A stretch of DNA of 64,000 bases from JANRIC01 sp033765345 (GCA_033765345.1 JANRIC010000159.1:51773-115772); one strand, 5' to 3'. Counted from the first letter of the stretch, positions 24,801 to 33,471 are shown. Translations and numbers: made by a program. The notes: generated by a model from the sequence alone, not told the origin.

Positions 24801-25802
24801 TTAAAGCACCAAACCATCTGTGCCAAAAGCAGTACGTAACTCCTTAGCTACCAATTCTTGGGCTTGCCGGGCTTTTTTCAGGAATTTGGGCATCGCAAAA
24901 AATACGTGAATCATACCTTTAAATTCTTTAAAAATCACCGGAACTCCAGCTTCCCGAAGGCGTTCGGCGTATTTTTTACCTTCATCTTTCAGCGGGTCGT
25001 ATTCAGCGGTAATGATGAGTGCCGGAGGCAAATTACTCAAATCTTCTGCAAATAAAGGAGAAAAATAAGGGTCTTTGATTTCGGTTTGGTCATCTTTATA
25101 ATGATTTAAGAACCAAACCATCAGTTTTTTGGTCAATATAAATCCTTCCCCCATTTGATCTACCGAAGGTGAGCTTTGCGTGCCATCCGTAGTAGGATAG
25201 ATCAATACCTGGTAGGTAATTTTAGGACCTCCCTGATCGCGTGCCATCATAGAAATTACGGTAGCCAAATTGCCACCAGCACTATCCCCACAAACAGCAA
25301 TTCTTGTTTGATCACCCTTGATTTCGTCGGCGTGTTCATAAGCCCAGACAGTAGCCGCATAACAATCATTGGGTGCTGCCGGAAATTTATGCTCCGGTGC
25401 CAGGCGATAATCCACAGAAACCACGAGGCATTTGGCCAGGGCTGCTAGTCGTCTACAGATGAGGTCGTGTGTATCTAAATTACCAATTACAAAACCTCCT
25501 CCGTGAAAAAACATAAGGATGGGCAGTTTTTCGCCTTCTATGGGTTGATAAATCCTGATTGGAATGTCAAAATCTGGAGTTTTTACGTGACGATTAGTGA
25601 TTTTGAACATCTCAACTGGTTTGAAATCGACCATCTTTTTCATGCGATTACTGGTTTCCAGGTTAAAGTCACGGGCTTCCTGGGGCGACATTTCTTCCAT
25701 GGGCGGGCGTTTCTGGATAGACATCATCCAGAGCAAAAAGCGAAATCGGTAGTGTAAAGCCATATAAATGGGGTTTGGGATATATGATTTGTAATAATTC
25801 AA
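24801..25802 (-). CDS. Alpha/beta hydrolase, hormone-sensitive-lipase type (esterase)
   Basis: 333 residues. The oxyanion motif HGGG (FFHGGGFVIGNLDTHDLICR) and nucleophile Ser in CGDSAGGN are both present. Acid and base follow the family pattern: EYDPLKDEGKKYAERLREAG (Asp) and GMIHVFFA (His). This is the HSL/GDSAG family, which hydrolyses short acyl esters. An N-terminal membrane or cap segment (YRFRFLLWMMSIQ) is present. It is next to, and in the same direction as, the TetR gene upstream (114-base gap); the pair may be regulated together. Confidence 0.92.
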   Translation of the reverse strand: MNYYKSYIPNPIYMALHYRFRFLLWMMSIQKRPPMEEMSPQEARDFNLETSNRMKKMVDFKPVEMFKITNRHVKTPDFDIPIRIYQPIEGEKLPILMFFHGGGFVIGNLDTHDLICRRLAALAKCLVVSVDYRLAPEHKFPAAPNDCYAATVWAYEHADEIKGDQTRIAVCGDSAGGNLATVISMMARDQGGPKITYQVLIYPTTDGTQSSPSVDQMGEGFILTKKLMVWFLNHYKDDQTEIKDPYFSPLFAEDLSNLPPALIITAEYDPLKDEGKKYAERLREAGVPVIFKEFKGMIHVFFAMPKFLKKARQAQELVAKELRTAFGTDGLVL

Positions 25803-25916
25803 AGCTAAAAAGCTTATAGAGATTTTACAATTATTTCATTGGGAAATGTTAGTATTTGCACGGAATTGTTTGCCAAATATTTGTAAGTCGGCTTTGATTT
25901 GCTTATTTTGATTGAT

Positions 25917-26468
25917 TTAATTTGTGCGATGGTTCTTAATTTCTTTGACCATAAAGCTAATTTCGCGGATATATTCTGAGAACCATTCCCGGGTAAAGCT
26001 TTCTTCGGTAATCTGTAGGAAAAAATTTTCAGCGGCAAGTGCGAGCATAATACGAGCTATGTACACTCTATCGGACAATCCAAGTACTTCGGCCCAGATT
26101 TCCAGGATGGCATCTTCCTCGATTTTGTTTGCTTTATCCAGGCATTTTTTGAAGTGCGGAATGTTTCTATGGATTCTTAGTTGGCGATTAAAAAATAAAT
26201 CCTGCTTGACTTCCAGCAGTAGATCTAATAAGTCAGGGATTACATTTTGGCAGTTTTTCTCACGCTCAACGATGTGTTTGACTCTATGAAGATGATGCTC
26301 AAGCAAACACTCCGTGAATACCTCCATATCTGCAAAAAGGTGATAAAAAGAAGATTTACTTTTATTGACTTTACGAGCAATTACTTCTACTTTGAGCCCT
26401 TTGGGTCCTTCTTGGGCAAATAATTCGTAACCCGTCAAAATCCAGGCTTGTTTAAGATCATAGTTCAT
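25917..26468 (-). CDS. TetR/AcrR-family transcriptional regulator
   Basis: 183 residues. The N-terminal HTH reads AWILTGYELFAQEGPKGLKV, EVIARKVNKSKSSFYHLFAD, the classic TetR recognition helix. The C-terminal ligand-binding half is helical. It probably represses itself or the esterase gene just downstream on the same strand. The gene is divergent from the R-M system. Confidence 0.9.
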   Translation of the reverse strand: MNYDLKQAWILTGYELFAQEGPKGLKVEVIARKVNKSKSSFYHLFADMEVFTECLLEHHLHRVKHIVEREKNCQNVIPDLLDLLLEVKQDLFFNRQLRIHRNIPHFKKCLDKANKIEEDAILEIWAEVLGLSDRVYIARIMLALAAENFFLQITEESFTREWFSEYIREISFMVKEIKNHRTN

Positions 26469-26635
26469 TTTCTAAATCGTTTTGAGGTATACGCCATATA
26501 CAATTTTACTAAAAAATAAAGGACTTCGCACAATGAGAAAAATTTTAAGGAGAATTTTTAAGCTTGAAACTCATTTTGAATATACATAGGTCTGGATAGA
26601 TTTTATGGAATTTGTTGGTTAATCTGTGCTGTCTA

Positions 26636-26680
26636 GGATTAAAAAATTCGAGACCAGACCATACTCGAGTTTTTTAATCC
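26636..26680. other. 17-bp stem hairpin between TetR gene and R-M system
   Basis: GGATTAAAAAATTCGAG (26636-26652) and CTCGAGTTTTTTAATCC (26664-26680) are inverted with one mismatch and an 11-nt loop. The interval 26469-26774 otherwise holds only the MTase promoter. The hairpin may be a terminator or a boundary of the R-M island. Confidence 0.5.
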
Positions 26681-26761
26681 GAATGGACACTTTATAATAC
26701 TACAAAGAATGAGAAGTTAAGCGTAAAAAACATAGTTCAAACAAAAATAAGCAGATAGATT

Positions 26762-26769
26762 GTAAATTT
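26762..26769 (+). promoter_or_regulatory. Bacteroidota -7 element (TAAATTTG) of the methyltransferase
   Basis: TAAATTTG fits TAnnTTTG. Transcription from it would begin near 26774-26777, so the ATG at 26775 would be leaderless; the next ATG at 26799 (MKIGIFSFFAGAG) is therefore the better start. Confidence 0.5.
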
Positions 26770-26798
26770 GCTTCATGACAGACATAGAATTGACAGAC

Positions 26799-28247
26799 AT
26801 GAAAATTGGAATCTTTTCCTTTTTCGCAGGTGCAGGTTTTCTAGACTTGGGTTTTGAGACAACACATGGTTTTGAGAATTTATTTGTTAATGAATACCAC
26901 AAACCATTTATGGATGTATATATATCTGCACGAAAAGAACTAAAAATAAAAGAACCTATTTACGGTCATAACACAGATAATATTTGTGCATTTACAGAAA
27001 AAGATAAAGAATATAAACTTAAAGACAATATTAAAGAATCAAAGAAAAACTTTGATTTAATTGGGTTTATTGGTGGACCACCTTGCCCAGATTTTTCAGT
27101 AGGAGGAAAAAATAAAGGTATTGAAGGAGAAAACGGAAAGCTTTCAGGGACTTACATTGAACTAATTGCTAGAAATCAACCTGATTTTTTTCTTTTTGAG
27201 AATGTAAAAGGACTTTACAGAACCAAAAAACATAAAACATTTTTTGATGAAGTAAAACTTAAATTGATTTTAAACGGCTATTATTTATCAGAAAAACTAA
27301 TTAACGCTATCGAGTTCGGGGCACCACAAGACAGAGAACGAATTATTTTAATAGGTTTTAAACGAAGTATTCTGACAGATTTAGGAATGGAATTAAACGG
27401 TTCACCGATCTTGAAATCATTTGATTGGAATGCAAAGATAGTTTATCAGGCAAAAGAAATTTTAAACAGAAATTGGCCAACGCAAGAACCCTACGAAGAA
27501 AGCTGTGATAGGCCAATGCCCAAAGGGATCGAGGAGAAGCTGACTGTTCAATATTGGTTTGATAAAAATAATGTTGAAAATCATCCAAACTCTATGCATT
27601 ATTTTCAGCCCAGGGCTGGTTTGGTTAAGTTTCAATCCATTCAAGAAGGCGACGACTTAAAAAAATCTTACAAAAGATTACATCGATGGCGATACTCTCC
27701 CACAGCCGCTTATGGGAATAATGAAGTACATCTGCACCCGTACAAACCAAGAAGAATTTCAGCAGCCGAAGCTTTAGCAATCCAATCATTACCCAAAAAC
27801 TTTATAATACCAGAGCATATTTCACTGTCAAATATGTTCAAGACCATTGGAAACGGAGTGCCTTATATGGCTGCAAAAGGGCTTGCAGAAACAATCATTG
27901 AATTTATTGAAAAGGTTAAAAATCAAGAATTTATACTCAAACCGAAGTGGTTTTCCGAGATTTTAGCTTTTAAATCATTAATAATCAAGCTAATCAATCA
28001 AGAAAATCAGGCAAATCACTTCAATCTGGGTATAAATATGAGGAAATTATCTGCAAGTAACCTTGTTACATTCATCAATCAATTAGATAAAAAGCAAGTC
28101 TACAACTATATAAGCCCAAAAACTAAGGGTCTTATTAGAATTGAAGGAGTTGATCTACCCGAAGGTCCAATTAGAATCAAGAGATGGAATCCGTCAGAAG
28201 GAGAAACAGAATCACAAAAAAAGTTGAAAGTATTTCACCTGAATTGA
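26799..28247 (+). CDS. DNA cytosine-5 methyltransferase, fused by a MITE to the nuclease N-terminus
   Basis: Conserved C5-MTase motifs are all present: I (FSFFAGAGFLDLGFE), IV with the catalytic Cys in GGPPCPDFS, VI (ENVKG), VIII (QDRER), and X (TIGNGVPYMAAKGLAETI). It methylates cytosine in the recognition site of a type II R-M system; the target domain sequence is not readable from here. The native protein should end near residue 386 (counting from the ATG at 26775), but MITE copy B (27932-28034) replaces the stop, and the frame continues through the MITE (KPKWFSEILAFKSLIIKLIN) into the first ~70 residues of the nuclease. The fusion is probably tolerated, because all MTase motifs are intact. 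AT content is higher than neighbouring chromosome genes, consistent with acquisition. Confidence 0.85.
   Translation: MKIGIFSFFAGAGFLDLGFETTHGFENLFVNEYHKPFMDVYISARKELKIKEPIYGHNTDNICAFTEKDKEYKLKDNIKESKKNFDLIGFIGGPPCPDFSVGGKNKGIEGENGKLSGTYIELIARNQPDFFLFENVKGLYRTKKHKTFFDEVKLKLILNGYYLSEKLINAIEFGAPQDRERIILIGFKRSILTDLGMELNGSPILKSFDWNAKIVYQAKEILNRNWPTQEPYEESCDRPMPKGIEEKLTVQYWFDKNNVENHPNSMHYFQPRAGLVKFQSIQEGDDLKKSYKRLHRWRYSPTAAYGNNEVHLHPYKPRRISAAEALAIQSLPKNFIIPEHISLSNMFKTIGNGVPYMAAKGLAETIIEFIEKVKNQEFILKPKWFSEILAFKSLIIKLINQENQANHFNLGINMRKLSASNLVTFINQLDKKQVYNYISPKTKGLIRIEGVDLPEGPIRIKRWNPSEGETESQKKLKVFHLN
27932..28034 (+). repeat. 103-bp MITE, copy B (inside the R-M operon)
   Basis: Complete copy with ends TATACTCAAACCGAAGTG and CACTTCAATCTGGGTATA, whose inverted-repeat match is 14 of 18. 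It is read through in frame at the MTase/nuclease boundary. The nuclease ATG follows 4 bases after it. Confidence 0.9.
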
Positions 28248-29214
28248 TTTGGAGAGTTGCAAATGCTTTTAATCCACATTTACCCATCAATATCGATAGA
28301 ATTTTGGGAGCAAGTTATAATACAAGAAGTGTACTCGAAGCTCTTTTGGCTCATACATCCGAATTCTACTATTGTTATCCAGGGCGCATTGAAAATAAAG
28401 GCGGACATTCTACAATAAAACATGGTCATAAACACTTGCTCTGGAATCCTGATGCACCTCACAAATTTGGTGTTTTAGCCAAAATGGAGACAGATATTGT
28501 TATTTCTGAGATTCCAGCATCGGATGCTTTTTATGATTCACTTGTTTTACCTGATAATTTTGAGCAAAAAGAAATAAATATTGACATTCAGAGAAGGCAT
28601 GCACAAATTCAGATTGCTCTTTATTTTATTGGTAGACAATTAAATTTTAGAACGTGGATTGCCCAAAATGATAAAGGTATATTGTATCAAAATAAAAGGA
28701 TTGGAGAGTATGAGGGCGTAATTTCTTCATTAAAAGACGAAAAGCTTATGACCGCCTATGACGACGCCATACAAGCTGCTTTATTATACTCAAACCGAAG
28801 TGGTTTTCCGAGATTTTAGCTTTTAAATCATTAATAATCAAGCTAATCAATCAAGAAAATCAGGCAAATCACTTCAATCTGGGCATAATTGACTGTATAT
28901 GGTTTAAGAATGGGAAGCTGATGCCAGCAGTCATGGAAATTGAACATTCCACAGGAGTTACAAGCGGTTTAAGTAGAATGAAAAACTTTAAAGACAATTT
29001 CCCCCCTTTCCCAACAAGATACGTGATTGTTGCACCTGATGAAGACAGAGACAAAGTAATTAAGGAAGCAAATAAACCACAGTTCAGAGACCTTAATACA
29101 AGATATTTTACCTATTCAGCCGTTGAAGAACTTTATGTACTTTGCCAAAGACGAAAACTTAAAGGTGTGACAGAAGAGTTTCTGGATTGTTTTATGGAAC
29201 CAATACTGAGTTAA
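28038..29214 (+). pseudogene. Type II restriction endonuclease, broken in two places
   Basis: The gene can be rebuilt from three frames. It starts MRKLSASNLVTFINQLDKK at 28038, frame-shifts at an A7 run (28216-28222), continues as SISPELIWRVANAFNPHLP from ~28223 to 28784, is split by MITE copy C (28785-28887), then resumes as IIDCIWFKNGKLMPAVMEIE to 29214. A putative nuclease core reads LMPAVMEIEHSTGVTSGLSR, with acidic residues resembling a PD-(D/E)xK site (D..V.E.E). One A more would restore the first frame. Family was not recognised by name. The companion methyltransferase is intact, so loss of cutting is harmless to the cell. Confidence 0.8.
28785..28887 (+). repeat. 103-bp MITE, copy C (interrupts the endonuclease)
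   Basis: Nearly identical to copy B, with the right end GGGCATA instead of GGGTATA. Reading without it joins DDAIQAAL to IDCIWFKNG. It introduces stop codons and a frame change. Target duplication cannot be fixed with certainty. Confidence 0.9.
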
Positions 29215-29255
29215 AAAAGATAAGACATCATCATAAAAAAGATATTTTACCTTTT

Positions 29256-29325
29256 AACGAAGGGGTCGCTTTGAGCGACCCCTTCGTTTGAGTAGATTTA
29301 TCTTCAAGTAAAATCATAAAGAGCC
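29256..29325. repeat. Palindromic MITE-like element, copy 2 (right part only)
   Basis: AACGAAGGGGTCGCT (29256-29270) / AGCGACCCCTTCGTT (29274-29288), a perfect 15-bp stem with loop TTG. The right flank repeats copy 1 almost exactly, including TTATCTTCAAGTAAAATCA. Bases that differ from copy 1 differ on both stem arms. The left inverted repeat of copy 1 is not seen here. Confidence 0.7.
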
Positions 29326-29399
29326 AAAATCATGTATTTTTTTATAGAAATAATATGCGTGTTTACTGGTATAATGCATGTGTTTATTAACACAAAACG

Positions 29400-29777
29400 T
29401 TTGCTGAAGAAGTAAAATCGTTTGCTGAAGAAGTAAAATCGTTTGCTGAAGAAGTAAAATCGCTTGCTGAAGAAGTAAAATCGCTTGCTGAAGAAGTAAA
29501 ATCGCTTGCTGAAGAAGTAAAATCACTTGCTGAAGAAGTAAAATCGCTTGCTGAAGAAGTAAAATCGCTTGCTGAAGAAGTAAAAACGCTTGCTGAAGAA
29601 GTAAAATCGTTTGCTGAAGAAGTAAAAACGCTTGCTAAAGAAGTAAAAACGCTTGCTAAAGAAATTAAAACGTTTGCTGAAGAAGTAAAAACGCTTGCTA
29701 AAGAAGTAAAAACGCTTGCTGAAGAAGTAAAAACGCTTGCTGAAGAAGTAAAAACGCTTGCTGAAGAAATTAAAACG
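29400..29777 (+). repeat. 21-bp minisatellite, 18 units
   Basis: Unit TTTGCTGAAGAAGTAAAATCG and variants (cttgct, aaaacg, ctaaag, attaaaacg). Substitutions cluster in unit types, so it is internally diversified. Only one plus frame is open; it reads [FL]AEEVK[ST] heptads and ends shortly after the array (AILHSLTLSYDLYGIKT, stop at 29828-29830). No start codon exists in that frame between the upstream stop at 29388 and the array, so I do not call a gene. Confidence 0.9.
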
Positions 29778-29833
29778 GCTATTTTGCACAGTCTAACATT
29801 ATCGTATGATTTGTACGGGATCAAAACTTAGCA

Positions 29834-29880
29834 GACTCAACCGAACCGGAAGGCTGCAAGTATCCGGTTTGGGTTGAGTC
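29834..29880. terminator. Long hairpin after the TPR membrane protein gene
   Basis: GACTCAACC...CCGGA (29834-29850) is the reverse complement of TCCGGTTTGGGTTGAGTC (29863-29880) apart from one position. No clear T-tract on the minus strand, so termination is possible but uncertain. It lies 14 bases past the stop of the TPR gene. Confidence 0.45.
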
Positions 29881-29893
29881 AGTGGTTTGTTAT

Positions 29894-31147
29894 TTATATA
29901 TTGCTCTCTCTGATGACAAAATAATTGGCTACCCACTGAAAGGCTACAAACCCTAAGATAAAGATTGGAGTAAATCCATTGAATAACTCTCCGGTGCTAA
30001 AGGTAACAGCGATGGAGCCGATACCTACTAAAGCCAGGAGTGCGGTATAAATCACCAGAAAATATTTGGATTTGCTTGATGAAAACATCACCCCAAAGGG
30101 CAGCATCATCGTAAATCCAAAAACTGCCACTGGCAGGTATTGCTCGCCCCCTGTGACGGCATATAAAAGTACAGCGATCAGGAATAATGCAAGGCTTGCA
30201 CCCACAAAATTTGAACTCATGGTTTCTTTTTCATCGAGCAGATATTTTCCGTATTCACTCAGCCGAAGGAAAAGGTTGCTGAGTGGGGAAATGACCCAGG
30301 TCGAGAAAGCAACAATAGTCAATAATACAATCAGCGGAATCAAAAACGGTCTTAAGGTATCACTGCTGGCGGCTACAGTCCTGATCAATCTGAAGCCCAG
30401 ATAAAACCCAATAATGACTCCCCATTGATATTTGGCGGTGAGTTTGCTCATCCAAAAGGCATATCTCAAAAATAATTTATAAAAAATGTTGTTGGCTTTT
30501 AAAGCTTCTACCATGCCTGCTTGAGCGTGTGGGAGGTTTGGATTATTCTTGAGGGCTTCTCTGAAATGCTCAAGAGCTTTTTTGTATTGCCTGGTCTCAA
30601 GCAAGCCCCAGCCATAGTTGGCGTGGGTGTAGGCATTGTTGGGGTCTTCTTTTAAGGCACCTTCAATGGTTTTATAGGCTTCGTCTTTTTTGTTGAGTTT
30701 GATCAAAGCTACGCTGCGGATATTGAGTCCCAAAAGATTTTCGGCATCGAGTTCTAGGGTTTTGTTGGCCAGCTCGAGGGCGCGGTCAAATTGTTTTTTA
30801 TCCAACTTGATGGATGCCCACAAGGCATATCCGTCCGGGTCGGAGGGTACTAGGCTGATGTAATGCTGAATGACCCGTTCGGCCTCGTCATATTGATCTT
30901 GATTGATGAGGACTCTCGCCTGGATAAAGTAGAGATGTTCAAAATCAGGGCTGATGCTCAGGGCAGACCGGATCAGGTTAAGAGCTTCTTCGAGGCGGTC
31001 TAGCTGGAGGTATACCTCGGCCAGCAAAGCCAGTAGTTCTACTTGGGTAGGGTCTGTACTCAGTGCGTTTTTTAATATTTTCTCAGCTTCGGTATATTTC
31101 TGTTGTTGAATTAAGATTTCAGCTCTGTAAATTATATTATCCACCAT
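29894..31147 (-). CDS. TPR protein with C-terminal membrane domain
   Basis: 417 residues. Residues 1-~215 hold about six tetratricopeptide repeats (AEILIQQQKYTEAEKILKNA; ALSTDPTQVELLALLAEVYL; ALKNNPNLPHAQAGMVEALK). The C-terminal 190 residues have at least four hydrophobic segments (FLIPLIVLLTIVAFSTWVIS; ASLALFLIAVLLYAVTGG; GFTMMLPFGVMFSSSK; IYTALLALVGIGSIAVTF). It starts 1 base from the AAA+ ATPase gene upstream, which itself carries TPRs, so the two probably form one complex. The function is unknown. Confidence 0.8.
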   Translation of the reverse strand: MVDNIIYRAEILIQQQKYTEAEKILKNALSTDPTQVELLALLAEVYLQLDRLEEALNLIRSALSISPDFEHLYFIQARVLINQDQYDEAERVIQHYISLVPSDPDGYALWASIKLDKKQFDRALELANKTLELDAENLLGLNIRSVALIKLNKKDEAYKTIEGALKEDPNNAYTHANYGWGLLETRQYKKALEHFREALKNNPNLPHAQAGMVEALKANNIFYKLFLRYAFWMSKLTAKYQWGVIIGFYLGFRLIRTVAASSDTLRPFLIPLIVLLTIVAFSTWVISPLSNLFLRLSEYGKYLLDEKETMSSNFVGASLALFLIAVLLYAVTGGEQYLPVAVFGFTMMLPFGVMFSSSKSKYFLVIYTALLALVGIGSIAVTFSTGELFNGFTPIFILGFVAFQWVANYFVIRESNI

Positions 31148-31148
31148 A

Positions 31149-32456
31149 TTATTTTTTTATTTTTAGATACGTCAAAATATCATCATATAGACCTGAATCA
31201 TTGGCAAAAAGGGCAAAGTTTTTTGCTGTGGAGAACCATTCCAGGGTGCTTCCTTTGTGTTTTTTGAGGGCTTGCAGCAAATCCTGGGTTTTGAGGGGTT
31301 TGGGGATTCCATCCACAAAGGAGGCCTCTAGTTTTTCCTCAATGGCGATGTCGATGATAGCTTCCAGGTCTGCTCCAGAATAGTTTTCAGCTTTTTTGGC
31401 AATTTGTTTATAATCAATGCCCTCAATGGGTTTATTTTTTAGTTTTAATTGTAAAATAGATTCGCGGGCGGCTTCGTCTGGAGGTGGTACAAAAATAATC
31501 CGGTCAAATCTGCCAGGTCTTCTAAAAGCGGGGTCTAAATTCCAGGGCGTATTGGTAGCTCCCAAAATCAAGATCCCTTCATTATCATGGTCTATGCCGT
31601 CTAATTCTTGTAAAAACTGATTGATCAAATGCCTTCCGCTGGATCGTTTCATATCGTTTCGGCTGGCACCTAAGGCATCAATTTCATCAAAAAATAGCAC
31701 ACAAGGGGTATTTTGTCTGGCGATCTCGAACATTTGGTGGAGGTTTTTCTCGCTATTCCCCATCCACATATCCAAAATATCATTCAGCCCTACACTGATA
31801 AATTTTGCACTTACCTGTCCGGCGGTAGCTTTGGCAATATACGTTTTGCCGCATCCTGGAGGTCCGTAAAGGAGAATACCTCCTCCAGCTTTTTTGCCAT
31901 AAGCTTTGTATAACTCCGGGTGCAGGAGAGGTCTGATGATTTTGAGTTCGATTTCCTTTTTTACGTTGGTCATTCCCCCTACGTCGTCAAAATTGACGGA
32001 AGGTTTTTGAATGAAATTACTTTCTATTTCGTCTTCATCAGGTATTTCTATGGATTCCTGGGTTTGGCGGAGGGCTTTGTCCAATTCTTCGTCTTTATAC
32101 AAAGGATTAAATGTTAGCGCTTTGCGGTAGATTTCGGCAGCCTTTGAGACGGACTCCTCTTTGAGCAATGCGCGGGTATACAAGATCAGCGTTTCGAAAT
32201 CCTGCAATCCTTGCTCTATGACTTCTTCCAGAATGACATTGCATTTGGAGTATTCTGCTTTGAGGTAAAATACTGTGGCAAGCCCTATCTTGGATTTGGG
32301 GTCATCGCTCATTTGTACGAGTTCCGAATACTCTGTTTCGGCTTCTGCAAGTCGATTGGCTTTTAATAAGATTTCGGCCAGGTGTTGTTTGAGGGGAATA
32401 TTATTGGGTGAAACCCTGAGTGCTTCCCTTAAGCTATTGATTGAATGATCGTCCAT
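31149..32456 (-). CDS. TPR-AAA+ ATPase (FtsH/Cdc48-type core)
   Basis: 435 residues. An N-terminal TPR-like helical part (~1-130) precedes a AAA+ domain: GGILLYGPPGCGKTYIAKAT (Walker A), VLFFDEIDALG (Walker B), sensor ILILGATNTPWN, arginine fingers RRPGRFDRI. No zinc-protease domain follows, so it is not an FtsH protease. Its overlap with the TPR membrane gene suggests an ATP-driven remodelling complex at the membrane. This is inference; the cargo is unknown. Confidence 0.88.
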   Translation of the reverse strand: MDDHSINSLREALRVSPNNIPLKQHLAEILLKANRLAEAETEYSELVQMSDDPKSKIGLATVFYLKAEYSKCNVILEEVIEQGLQDFETLILYTRALLKEESVSKAAEIYRKALTFNPLYKDEELDKALRQTQESIEIPDEDEIESNFIQKPSVNFDDVGGMTNVKKEIELKIIRPLLHPELYKAYGKKAGGGILLYGPPGCGKTYIAKATAGQVSAKFISVGLNDILDMWMGNSEKNLHQMFEIARQNTPCVLFFDEIDALGASRNDMKRSSGRHLINQFLQELDGIDHDNEGILILGATNTPWNLDPAFRRPGRFDRIIFVPPPDEAARESILQLKLKNKPIEGIDYKQIAKKAENYSGADLEAIIDIAIEEKLEASFVDGIPKPLKTQDLLQALKKHKGSTLEWFSTAKNFALFANDSGLYDDILTYLKIKK

Positions 32457-32561
32457 ATCTTAAATTTTTAGCTATATGATTTACGAAAAATCTCCCTGTT
32501 TGTAGGGTGTGTTTCAGCATAAAATAGTAATTCTGCAAGGCTAAGGAATTTTTTCTAAAAC

Positions 32562-33203
32562 TCAAAAACCAACATTTTTATATATATCCGAAAGCAGTAG
32601 TGCTTGCTTATTCACTACAATGCTTTTGCTCAGATCACTGAGGTCTACATTGAGCCATTCGTGGGGATTCGGTGTGCGGCTATACACCGACACGCCCGGC
32701 TTGGATTGGTCTACATAAATGATCTGTTGTACGGAAGGTATGGTTTTGTAGCAAGGTAGTTTTTCGGTCAAATCATAGGTTTTAGTACCTTCGGAGAGTA
32801 TTTCAACTACGATAGCTGGGTTAAGATTTGCCTGCATATTTCGTCCGTCTTTTCTTTGGAAGCTGATACTTTGGAGATTGCCAGATGCCACAGAAACGTC
32901 CGGCTCAAAAGCAGCCGCACAAGACTCTACGTAAATCAAGCGATTACTCCCATAAACTCGATACTCGGTATCATAAAATAAATTGCCCAACAGCCTTATG
33001 ATATTGGCTACAATCAGCTCGTGTGTATCCGATGCTTGTCCCATCAGTATAAGTTGTTTGTTGAAATATTCTATTTTAAAAGGGGCTTCTTCTACTACTT
33101 CCCAATAATCCTCCCAATTGCCTTCCAAAGTCAATACTTCTTGCTCAAAGGCCATTCTCTCTTCCCAGGTGACAGGTATTTTTTCTAGGATTTTTATATT
33201 CAT
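32562..33203 (-). CDS. Uma2-family (DUF820) putative nuclease
   Basis: 213 residues. It carries the family's PD-(D/E)xK-like pattern: FEPDVSVASG, then PAIVVEILSEGTKTYDLTEK and KLPCYKTIPSVQQIIYVDQ. Uma2 proteins are predicted nucleases without a proven role. It lies next to the MITE-rich patch and is a single gene. Confidence 0.85.
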   Translation of the reverse strand: MNIKILEKIPVTWEERMAFEQEVLTLEGNWEDYWEVVEEAPFKIEYFNKQLILMGQASDTHELIVANIIRLLGNLFYDTEYRVYGSNRLIYVESCAAAFEPDVSVASGNLQSISFQRKDGRNMQANLNPAIVVEILSEGTKTYDLTEKLPCYKTIPSVQQIIYVDQSKPGVSVYSRTPNPHEWLNVDLSDLSKSIVVNKQALLLSDIYKNVGF

Positions 33204-33322
33204 AGATGTATACTTAGTTTGTTTTATTTTTTTTAAATATAGTTAAAATTATGTTCACGACCAATACCCAAGTTTACTGGGCAGCCTTGTGGAAGAAGGC
33301 GATACACTTCTGGCTTCTTTTT

Positions 33323-33471
33323 TATACCCAGATTAAAGTGATTTAGGAAATACAAGACCCCTGCGGAGCAAGTTTTATTGATTGATTAGCTTGATTATTC
33401 TTGATTTAAGCGCTAAAAGCTCCCCTGTAAGGGTCTTGTTTTTATATTAAAACCACTTCGGTTTGAGTATA
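33323..33471 (-). repeat. 149-bp inverted relative of the MITE (copy E)
   Basis: Shares both ends (TATACTCAAACCGAAGTG and ACTTTAATCTGGGTATA when reversed) and the core AATAATCAAGCTAATCAATC, but carries two extra blocks that are inverted to each other (ACAAGACCC...AGGGGTCTTGT). It is inverted relative to copies A-D. Confidence 0.75.

Noticed and set aside
25814..26038. Minus-strand frame between esterase and TetR
   Set aside because: It overlaps the TetR gene out of frame and its sequence is Ser/Lys low complexity; a shadow.
28921..29214. Independent small gene
   Set aside because: It continues upstream without a start (IIDCIWFKNGK...) and rejoins the nuclease when MITE copy C is removed.
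29400..29777. CRISPR array
   Set aside because: The 21-bp units are directly adjacent with no unique spacers, and no cas gene is near. The same holds for the 41-bp array at 48988-49192.
29314..29824. Three long minus-strand reading frames with repeats LLLQQAI, SASVFTS and FFSKRFY
   Set aside because: All three frames are open only because the 21-bp array contains no reverse-strand stop codons. Their repeats are hydrophobic artefacts, and the heptad reading on the plus strand is the plausible one, though it lacks a start.
31149..32456. FtsH protease
   Set aside because: AAA+ core is similar, but there are no N-terminal membrane helices and no HExxH protease domain.
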